DNA of 64,000 bases, taken from Blastobasis lacticolella. Taxonomy: Eukaryota; Arthropoda; Insecta; Lepidoptera; Blastobasidae. Shown one piece after another: positions 41,401 through 53,400 of the stretch. The DNA is taken from positions 5,349,428-5,413,427 of the forward strand of contig LR990049.1 of assembly GCA_905147135.1 (NCBI GenBank). The letters are read 5' to 3'. Position 1 is the stretch's first letter. Each line of letters starts with the position of its first letter. A program made the position numbers and the translations under genes. The notes under the pieces are model-generated. The model was not told the origin of the DNA, did not search any database, and was given only the letters and a program-made list of their open reading frames with translations.

Positions 41401-44400
41401 CCCATTACATTTTCCATACTAGACCAGTCTGGTGGCTCCATTTCCACAATCATTCAGTCTAATAGGCTAGCACAGTCAGACTAGCTAACCAAACCCCGTC
41501 TTCCAGTGTCCTCTACATACAAGATGGGTTCGACGGCGAGCCTCGCGTGTTCCTGGACCCCAACACACTGTCGGAGGACGGCACAGTGGCCCTGTCAGGC
41601 AGTCGGTTCACAGAGGACGGGGCGACGCTCGCGTACGGCCTGTCGGCGAGCGGCAGTGACTGGATTACCATACACTTTAAGGATGTCGCCACAGGTGAGT
41701 TAGCCTGTCGAGATGTCGGGTGAACTTAGGCGGACCCTGGACCCTTACGTGCCGTGCGGAAGTGAAAGCGGGATATAACGCCAGGATAATGATGGAAATG
41801 TCGGGGGAACTTAGCCCGAGATGTAGCGACACGTGTCGCCTTGTCGGATATTTGTCCCTCCCACTTTGCGGCTGCTTTGGGGTCTGATAGATGTTGATTC
41901 AAATTCAGATTCATTTATTCATAACGTTAGTTACATGTCGTTTAGAAAGTAGATATAAAATTCAATTTGTATTACAGTACATTCAATATGTCCATACATT
42001 TTATAGAATTGTTGCCAGGCTTTGTGCTGTATTAGATTTTCTTTAAGATTTTTTAATCTTAGAGACTAACAAAAGAGCCAGTAAGGCATGCCTGAAAAAC
42101 ATTGTAAAGTTTCATCGTAATTGGTCAAGCGTGTCGGAGTCTCCTAATAAGATAGCATAGCTGCTTCCCTATGATGTCGGTCATCTATCTTGTATATACT
42201 GCGGTTCCCAGTATATGGTTACTACTCGAGAACCTTTTATAACGGACATCGGTTCTGCCATCATTTTAATTGCTATGTGCATTCTAAGTGCTATGTTGGG
42301 TACCTAAAGGCATAACAAGACGCAGGGGAACTTAAATTACAGTTGTTTTGTACCTTTGATTGTTAAAGTCACCATAATATCTTATTAGGCCTCGCGTCAA
42401 TCTTTATGGCGGCTCGGAAGGCTTCGAGCGCTATAATTTTGCATTCTATGCATGTTAAACTAATGTTGTATTGTTCGTTTGAAATTCCAAAACCATCAAA
42501 AATCGCCATAATTTGAATTATCAATTGCACTCGCAGGTACCTTCCGAGCGGCCATAAAGATTGACGCGAGGTTGTACATATTATTTATTATACTAGCGAA
42601 ATTTCACGGGGTTTCTTTACTATAATAAAGTAAATAAAACCAATCTTTAATTGATAGTGAAAACCGCATCAAATTCCGTTGCGGGGTTTAGTAGGAGTTA
42701 GCGTTACTGACAGATGCGGAATTTATATTTCATTATATATTATAACATAAAACGATGTGGATTTTTAATTTGTCACCACTTTATTGTAATTTTTGTTTGT
42801 TCGTTTTTGCGACGTGAACCTTTGTTTTCTTTTATTTTAGGCAATGACTACCCTGAGGTGTTAGAAAAGGTGAAATTCGCATCGATGTCCTGGACTAAGG
42901 ACAACAAAGGATTATTCTATTCTGTAAGATAATATTTTTGTTTATACCCCTGTCCTTTTATTCGATGGCTGGCGGGTCGGGCTCGTAACCGTGATCCCCT
43001 GTGCCGCCGTGTACCAATAACTTCTTCTGACGTATGTTGAACACTAACCGGTGCTCTCACTGTGAGGGAAAACATCGTGAGGAAACCTGCACGTTCAGGT
43101 TAACTAAGCATGGTCACAGAGGTCATACGACATCTTTAAAAATAATCAATGAATGGTATTAACGTTTGAAATTCCCAATTAGACAGAGAACATACACGTG
43201 ACGTCACGAGTACGTCTGCAATTTAAAAAAAATAAACGTTAGCTCCATTTTACGCACAATCAATGGACCTCATAAAGTCTTTTTTTAACCTATTTTGTTC
43301 ATAAATAAAAGTGACATGTTTAATTGTAGTCGTCATCACTATTTAATACCGATATATCCAACAGTTTACATATTGGAAGGTCCACTGTTAATATGAAACA
43401 CGTGTATTGAATGGAATGTAAACATGTCAATAGGTAATTACCAATAATTCATTTAAATTCTACTGCACTTACGACAAGGAATTACCTACATAGCGATAAA
43501 ATGAAGTATTGTACATATAAGGCATGCGAGGTAATATCCAAATGAAACTAGTTATAAGGTTGCATAAACAATGTTTATTTTTATTTTATCGGTCAAGGCA
43601 TTACAAAGGAAATACATAAATAAAAGTTACAATACAATGTATGGCAATATATCTAAGTAAATGAGCTTAATGATTGATAGCAATTACTTTATGCGCTAAA
43701 GTATTATTCGTAATAGTTTGCGCGGTGTTGCTAACAAAATCGCATCAACTATTATATACATTTCGTCTGTTCAATTAAGTGTTTAGCTAGAGGAAGCGAA
43801 TAGCTATTTTTAAATAGCAAAGTTTCTCATAGCTATCACTTAAATTGTTGCTAAAAAACGGGAGTTTTTTTTCTAAAGTGGTAGCTAGCACCTTAAGGCC
43901 TTAAGATCCACTTTCCAACACTACCCGGACCAGACGCGCCCGTATGAGCTCTCACCTTTACCTTTATCGTATCTTGCCTGAGCGATTTAAAGCTCAATTT
44001 CCCGCAGAACTACCCTGACCAGACTAGTCCGTATTAGCTGTCACCTACTTTACCCATCCCTGCACCTAAAACCGCTAGTCTTAAAGCCGTATTTCCCTCG
44101 GCAGCGCTACCCGGACCAGACCGGCAAGACGGACGGCTCTGAGACGGAGGTGAACCGTGACCAGAAACTATGCTACCACCGACTCAACACGCCCCAGTCG
44201 GAAGACGTGCTCGTGGTCGAGTTCCCTGAGGAACCGCTGTGGAGGATGTGAGTTCCTGATCTTTTTTTTATTATCTTTCCTGAGCAAAAGAAGCCACAGT
44301 GGACGATGTAAGTTTTATGTAATTCACCATCATGCTGCTTAATCCAATGGCATTGGTTTGATCAAGCCAAACTGACCGTGTGTGAGCAGAAATTATGGGC

Positions 44401-47400
44401 AGGGAAGGGAAGGGCATGCCACTTGAATAACACTCATTTTGGGTATCATAGTAAGTGTCTCACTTGACGAAAAGAAAAAACTGTTGTATCATGGTCATTA
44501 TTACCGATGTCGCGCTCAAGTGTTTTGTCTTTTTTCTGTTGTAACACATTAGATATACAGTGAGCGGAAGGAGTTAATGTTATGAATATTCTACTTTGCC
44601 GCACACCACACGGCGAAAGAGAACACTCTTGTTTTCCCCCCTGCCGTCCCCTTCAATAGCTGGTAATCGCACCAGACATGTTTGCTCGAGTTACGATAAA
44701 TTATGGGGAAAATGTATGTTGGGGATCCGAAAGGTGAAGATGGTACAACCACAAAGTATGTTAAGCAAGAGAGGTCCTGCGGGTGAGATAAAATATGTTG
44801 ATGTCTTTAAGTAACGAATGAATAGATTACTTCTAGGTAACATAAATTTCAGATTTCGAATCTCGTTTTCCAAAATTATGGTTTTTCATACTACTATATC
44901 GTCAAAGTGCTACGTAATGTTTGTTCAGAGTGTGTATAAGGTACCCATTTAGGTTATTTTTAATTTTTTCATCTTTTTTAGTGATATCTTGTCAAATCGC
45001 CGCGAGATGGACAGACGCGCGTGGGTTTCGTTTTTCAGTTTGTTTATGTATTGTTATTATACAGTAAATAGAGACCCTCAGTATATTGATGCTTAGCTTT
45101 TTATCATTATGTAATATATATTGGTCAGTCAGAAACACTTTGAACAAACATTATATAGGATTTTGAAGCTTGTAGCTATCTATAGTTAGAATTAATATTG
45201 TTTAGAATTCGTTGAAAATAGTTAGGCATCATGTTGTGGGCAATGCGCTATAATGCAAGTATGGATGTAAGAAATCTATTTTAGAATACAATCCCATAAA
45301 ACATCGTAGGTAATTAAATCCACTTAAAGATTGCATTTTGTTTCGGTTTGACAGATAAGATAGCGAATGCAATTACTATCAACTACTGCGACAAGAATAA
45401 ATATAGATATGGAATAAATACTCGTGACATGGTACTTGCATCAAAAATCAGTCAAGCAAATGAGTAGATTGCAGATTTACCATTTATTAATGTCCGCAAC
45501 GTAATAAGGTAACCTAGGAAGGTTCTGGGTTTTTATTCGTGGCGAAGTTTGCGGGCAGCGTTTAGTTCAGCAAAAGTGATTGAATCCGGCGCCAGTGACT
45601 TTCGATAGCCCGTTCTTTATCTTGGAACAATAAGGTCTACATTATACGATTGGCATCTCGGCTAGACCCGGCCCGCGTTCTCTTTTCACTCCCTCTATTA
45701 AGTATTTGAAAAAAAAAATCTAATGAATCAGAGGACACCTCAAGTCCAAAATGGGCCGTTGAACGTTAAACTGTTACACAATTGCAGACATGAGGCAGTT
45801 CCTCCTCCTCGAAGGGACAACGCACCGGCGGTTCTGCTTTTTTTGCCTGCAGCCGAAATGCATGAATCGTAGATGTTTGAATCTACAGTTACCGCGTACC
45901 ATCAGGGGTCGAATTCGACATTTTTTCTATCCACATATCTCTATTAATAATGACATTGTAATGTCGCAGGCAAAAAATATTTAGCAACTATCTTTGACAG
46001 TCGTATATTGTTCAATGACATTTTCGGCTTTCCTACCGCGTACCTTTGTTGTCTAGTTGACTTTGTTGGCGTGCGAGATATTTCGACGCAGTTGCATGCA
46101 TCATGGTCACGGGTCGTCCCGCGGTAGAAAACCCAGAACATTAAAATGTGTGGCAACAGCCGCGAGAAAATGTCCAATTCGAAATGTCACTGCACTTTAA
46201 CGGCGCCCGGTGTGCCGCCTGCCGTCACCGCAAATAAAAAGACCCTGGTGCGTCCCCCAGCGGCGCGGAGGTGACCGACTGCGGGCGCTACCTGGTGGTG
46301 TCTCCGGTGCGCGACTGCCGCGACAACCTGCTGTTCTTCGCGGAGCTGGCCGGCTCGCCGCTGGACGGCCGGCTCGCCCTCACGCAGATCGTGCACAAGT
46401 TCGAGGCTGACTACGAGGTGAGGGACCACTTAATTCTTGATACCAAGGGGTAAGAGAAGTAAGTGTAATAAATAGCTCGTGAGAACAAACAACTTTACTA
46501 TAGCACCAATCATGGAATCGCAGAAAATCATCGGCTACATTTTGACAGATTTCGTTTTTGTTTTTGTGTGAAACAGCTACTTTTACACGACAGTTATTTT
46601 TACACGATTTCAGATTCGGTGCCATAGTAAAAGTTGCCTGTTGACATGAGCGCATATATAGATGTCCCTCGGTATCGAGAGTTAAATATTAAATAAACAT
46701 TGTCTTAAACCAATTTTCCATTGATTTAATCAAGCCACTGGTCGAACAGAACAGCTTTACTCGTCAAAAAAAACTCGTTAAAAGAAAATAACAGATGTGA
46801 ACATCCGTGGGTCACTAGTTTTGCCTTACTTTTGAAAGCAAATAACCACTTGCAATGATCTACAAACAACAAAATATTATTAAAATTTGTACGTCTACTA
46901 TTTGTTTATGTCGATGAAAATATGGTTTTCAACAGACCGTATGTACGTTATATACTCCTTCATTTCAATTACTTTCCTTTTTCATTGTCCCAACGTTTCC
47001 GTTCGCAGTACATTACAAACGAGGGCTCGGTGTGCATATTCCGCACGAACAAGGACGCGCCCAACTACCGGCTGATCAAGATCGACTTGCTCAACCCTGC
47101 TGAGGAGCACTGGGTCACCCTCATCCCGGTGAGTGCTTCTTACATACATACATACCTACTTACATACATGATGTCACGCCTTTTTCTCTTAGGGGTAGGT
47201 AGAGACCACATTGTTCCACTTGCTACGGTGCTAACGAACCTAGATGAAGCGACCTTTGACCTTTGTGCTGTGGTTTAATAATAACTGGAGGTATATTAGA
47301 GGTCTCCTTAGAAGCGGGCAACGCGTTACAAGTATACAGTGCAATCAACTTGATCTGTGAAATGGGGAAATTAGGAACTACGGCCGCTTAGTTGAGATGT

Positions 47401-50400
47401 CATTCGATTGTCAGTGTCTATGGTGTCTGTACGTGTGAATGCGACGATGGCGACAAATGTCAATTTACAGGCAAGTTGGTTGATATGTAAGCCTATAAAA
47501 TTTCCATTCTGTTAGACAGTATAGTTTTAGTGACAGTCCTATTACCCGGCAGGTATCTTCGGGGGGAATCGTGGGCACTCCCGTCCCCCGTGCCAGCTTT
47601 TCATACAATCCATCCTTCTGCAGCGTCCTGTAGCAAAACGTCTTTGCCCTGCTGGATACCAATATTACAGAACTCCTTTTCATACCCTCTAATAATAATA
47701 AAAAAGTATATGTAACGCAATGGTGAAATAAATTCCGCAGGAACACTCTGTCGACGTGTTGGACTGGGCGTCTGCCGTGGACCAGGATAAGCTGGTCATA
47801 CACTACGTCCGGGACGTGAAGGTGAGCCGACTAGTTACTATGACCAAGTTCATTTGATCTTCTCAGCAGGAGAGTCTGTAACACCATAATTTTGGAATAT
47901 GTATTGTCAAAGTAAATTCACATATAATACGTGTGAACTATACTTCGAACAACCAATGAAATGAATGCAACACTTTGCCTGCGGATCTATCGCCCGAGCA
48001 ATATAATCTCGGCCTTTCTGGGCTTTTTAAGGAAAGAGTGAATATTACCTACATTAGCTAGATATTACCTAAACATGTTTCTTACCACCAGGTGAGATGT
48101 TGGACAAACGCATGCCAATACTGGTTTCTGCCAGGGTTGCTTTCCTAGTCTCCCTTCTTTACTACCACTTCTTCAGATTAGGAAAGGAATAACACAAAAA
48201 CGTTCTACACCAATATTTATTTATAAGAAGAAATAATTAAACCGTCACGGGACCTTAAACTGTTAAACCAGTCTCCTGGTCCCCAGCGGAAGACCTTGGT
48301 TAACCTCGCTTCGCCAGCGTTATTAGGAGGCATATCTAACAAGTGGCTAGCTTGCCATGCTAAAAAAACTAGCCTCAATATTCGGAAAGGTCACCCATCC
48401 AGTTCCCGGCGTCGCTTAACCTTACCTATCAGTCTCACACGCTCACTGCCACTAGTCCAGTGCCGCTTTTTTATTTATTTTCTATTTATTGTTTCCCAGA
48501 GCGTTCTCCAACTACACAACCTGAAGGACGGCTCGCTGCTGCAATCCTTCAAGCTGGATGTAGGGTCCGTGGTCGGCTTCAGCGGGAAGAAGACGCAGAA
48601 CGAGATATTCTACCACTTCATGTCGTTCCTCACGCCCGGCATCATATATCATGTGGATTTCAAGAAGAAACCTTATGAACCTACAGTAAGTATACGCTGG
48701 GTACTGTATTAGTCATCATCACAGCCCCAAACAGTCCACTGCAGGACTTAGGGCCTCTCCCACGAAAGGGGAAGTTATTGCCATAATCTCCACGCTTGGC
48801 AGGCGGATTGGAGATTGCAGTGTTATAAATATAATAATGGAAATCGCTGCTGCCCATTTTCCAGCCTACGGAGACTCTAGATTTATTTATTTATTTATTT
48901 AACATTTATTGTGCACAATAAATAGTATACAAAATAGACATACAGAATAAAATCACAACAGGTACAGCTTATTTCTAAAGAAATATCTTCCAGCCGACCA
49001 ACGGAAGAGAGAGGTCAAAATCGAGAGGCAGATGGCGTGCACCTTAAATTTACCAAAAAATTATAAAAAAAAATGTAGATCTTTTGCCTCGAGAACATTA
49101 GTGGCCTGTACGATACCCATGAGTTTAAGAGAGGTTGTGCTATTCTACTCTGCCGGACACCGTCCTGAGACAATTATGCAAGCTTCGAAATATTGGGCTA
49201 ATCGTAAGGTCAGCGCGGTAAGTAACCCGGAGAATACTTGAAACGGTGTTTCATGCCAAACCATACTTGATATCGCATCAACAGCCCACAACGGTCCACT
49301 ACTGGACTTGAGCCTCCTCCACTTTGGTAGAGGGCATTGGCGTAATCTCTACGCTTGGCAGGCAGATTGGAAATTTCTGAACATAATGAGCCATGTGATT
49401 TCTGAAAATATTAAAGGAAGTTCGTCGTAAATGAGTCGAATAACACGCAGGTGCAAAACTGAGTGGTTTATTGTAATAATTTAGACATAGACGTAATTTA
49501 TTTTGACATTACAATACTAATAATACTTACATTAAACAAATTACATTTCTAAATCTAAATTAAACTTATATATGTTTAAAACCTACTTAAATAAAGCGAT
49601 TCGAATATGGAGTAATGCGATGTCAAAAAGGGCCCCGACTCAGCATTAGTTTTCAGCGGAACTTATCGGTGTTATTTTAGGTATATTTTGTACAAAAAAA
49701 TAACGTGCGCATAAAATCTTTCGCAGGTATTCAGAGAAGTGACGGCGAAGGGTTTCGACGCGTCCCAGTATGAGGCTAACCAAGTATTCTACGCCAGCAA
49801 AGATGGCACTAAAGTTCCTATGTTCATAGTTTCTAAGAAGGTAAGTATTTTATACTGTGAAATATGAGCAATGTCAGTTTTTATTATCGCACGATATAGT
49901 TGGATGGGTTGTTACAATAAATAGCAATAATTTATTGAGAGAAACATATATAGCTTTTGTAAGGATCTGTTTTACCACCTACCCATAAGTTTTTGTTAGT
50001 AAAAAACTAAAGATAAGGCATCACATATATCAGATATCTGAAACTTATCAGTAGGTTGTGGATCAGGGCTTAAATCTTGGACTTGGGGTCCACATTAGTT
50101 TGGCTAATATAATTGGTCTAGTCAGATCTCATGAGCACCTATCTGTCACAGGGCACAGAGCATTAAGAGAAAAAACGTCAAACAAACGCACTTTGATAGG
50201 TACACTAATAACGCGCGAAGGCGTAAGTAATTGGCCGCATCGCGAAACCGTTTATATGGCGTTTTCCCTCTGTATACTCAATTCTCTGGCACCTCTCTGT
50301 ATTCTATACTCTGTCTTGGGTCCCATTAGTGTGGAGCATGGACTTACTACCCATAAGGGACTGCGCACTGCTTTGACTAAATCCGAGCAGAGCGAGAGGC

Positions 50401-53400
50401 ACCATCGATAGTCCTTTGTCCCTTTCTAACAGTGTATATACAATGTTATTGGCATAATCGCCGTCATTCTAAATTGAGGTTGTCCTCATTCGTAAAATGA
50501 GTCCTGACTTCCTGTCTCTCCAGGGCCTGCCCCGCGACGGTTCGTCCCCGGCGTACCTGTACGGCTACGGCGGGTTCAACATCAACGTGCAGCCCAGCTT
50601 CAGCGTGACGAGACTGGTCTTCATGCAGCACTTCGACGGCGTCGTCGCCATACCCAACATTCGGGGCGGCGGGTAAGGATCGCCACTGACTATCGTGCCG
50701 CATAGGCTTGATCGAACCAAACGGACTGTATGTTTGGAGAAAAATTTCCGTGAAGTGGCAAGTCTTTCCATAATTTCTTCCCACAAATGGTCAGTATGAC
50801 TTGCCATTGGAACAAATGGCATGATGATGACAGACAATAAAACACAAATCCGTTCAGTAGTTTAGCGTGAAGGAGTAACAAACATCCATTACGTACAAGA
50901 CGAAACACACATTATATTTCGCATTTAAAATATTAGGATAATACAATTGCAAGTAAGTAGATAGGTAAATAGTACAGGAATCTATCCAATATCATATTAT
51001 CTAACTAATGTATATACTTGATCACTTATATAACTAATAACATAAACGACGACGACCGCGACGATAGTTTTGCAGTAATTTTCAGGTTCACTAAAATTAA
51101 AAAACTTGTCAAACTTCTCTGCGCATGGCTTGTAAGATGAAGGAGGCAATGATTACCGGCATCGTATCTTTCGAACTCTTCAACGCGATTACAACAACGC
51201 TAACATCGTCGCTGGACGTTATACCCACCCAGGCTTCCCCATACTTTGACATATTTTTAGCACCTGATACTAACCACTTTAAAAACATTGCCATCAAGTG
51301 ACTTGCTTGTTCGTAGGCCTCCCTCTAAAAATGACTTATTTCTTCAGCGAATACGGCGAGCGCTGGCACAACGCCGGGCGGCTGCTCAATAAGCAGAACG
51401 TGTTCGACGACTTTCAATCAGCCGCCGAATACCTGGTCAGGGAGGGCTACACGCGGCCCGAGCGGATCACCATCCAGGGCGGCTCCAACGGCGGCCTGCT
51501 CGTGGCCGCCTGCATCAACCAGCGGCCGGACCTGTTCGGGGCCGCTGTCGTGCAAGTCGGGTGAGTACTGTAGCACTGCGTGTTACACTGAGTTTAAAAT
51601 AAAAATCATCATTAACACAGCCCGTCACAGTCCACTGCAGGACTTAACGGCCTCTCCCACGAAAGGGGAGGTTATTGCCATAATCTCCACGCTTGGCAGG
51701 CGGGTTGGTGATCGCAGTGTGTAAATATAACAATGGAAAATGCTGCTGCCCATTTTCCAGACTACGGAGACTCTTGATCTTTTGTCTCGAAAACATTAGT
51801 CGCCTTGTACGACACCCATGAGTGTTGGTGTTATTCTACTCTGCCGGACACCACACGGCCTAGTAAAAAAGTAAAAATGCAAATGTTTAAATGATGTTGT
51901 TGGAAGAATGCTATAAAATACATATAATACCTTACATCTAATTCAAATGGAACACGTTTGAATTATTACCTAGGCAGTGCTATGTGTGCCTATAGACGCA
52001 ATAGCTTGCGTCCAACTTGCTCCGACCTATCTAAACCTACACGCCTACATCCTACTTGCTCTAACCTACTTAACCGACTAGAGCCCCGGTTACCCTACAG
52101 GAGCAGCAGGCCAACCCGAACGCCTACCTTACTTAGAGCCGGTCCAAACATACGGCCTCCGACACCTACCTGTCCTAGAACCCGTCCTTACCTAAGGCCT
52201 GCATGAGCTCACACGCTACAGTACCGAGCAAGGACAGGCGCTATGGTGCAAATTCTATCGCGATGACAGATATGAGCGTGCCGATTCGCCGCCATGTTTA
52301 TTATTATATTATTTTCTCACTGATTTGCACTGTTTGTTACATTGAATATTACATGAAAGATCTTTAACACTTAAATGTAAATTCAATAACAGGCAAATTT
52401 ATGTTCACAATAGAATCGATCGCGCTACATTAAAATAATCAATCTAAATCTACCATCACAGAAAACTTAACTCCAAAAAATTATGTTGTTAATGTAAACG
52501 GCAAGAAGACGTACTTAGAATGTTATACAAATAGTTTTTATATTGTAACAAAGAACAGTGTAATGTCTACATAATTTTCGGATTTACATATACGAGTATT
52601 GTGTGCTATGATGCTAGGGAATTCTAGTCTTGTATCGATGCAGTCGATCACTTGACCTATCAATATAAAAATTAGCTTTTAATCCTCGTATCTGTCGGCA
52701 GTGTGCTAGACATGCTGCGTTTCCAGAAGTTCACGATTGGCCACGCGTGGGTGTCCGACTACGGCAGCTCGGACAACGAGACGCAATTCCAGAACCTGCT
52801 CAAGTATTCGCCGTTGCACAACATACACACGCCGGACGATAGTGAGTGATTTTAATTTGTAAATAACTTCTGTTTAACATACTTGCTCTGTCACTGATCA
52901 CCGTTTTTGTAAAAAATTCCTGAAAGTTCTTATAAGCATTATAGGCCGATTTGAACTCTTGCAGCCATCTGCATAAGGATGCGCAAAGGTCCACACAGGG
53001 TAACTTGAAGATACTATGTGGTTACAGCCTTGTCTCTGCGGGATCTGAATGCTGTCTCTTGGGAAGCTTGAGCTCCACCTATGTGGAGCCTGAGCTCAGC
53101 CTTTGTGGAGCCTGAGCATTGCCTCGAAGGTCCCTAAGCTCAGCCTCTACGGAGTCTGAGTTTTGCCTGTGTGGATCTGGCTCTAATTTTGTGGAGCTTT
53201 AGCCTTGCGTCGAAGGGCCCTGTGCTCCGCCTCTGTGGAGCCTAAGCTTTGCCTCGAAAAGCCCTGAACTCCGCCACTGTGGAGCCTGAGCTCTGTCTCT
53301 GTGGAGTCCAAGCTCTGCCTCTGTGGAACCTGAGCTCTACCTCTGTGGAGCCCAAGCTCTACCTCTGTGGAGCCTGAGCTCTGTCTCTGTGGAGTCCAAG

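Noticed and set aside
51109..51297. 62-codon - strand frame in a Prep intron as a nested gene
   Set aside because: Translation resembles no family I know and there is no promoter or polyadenylation context.
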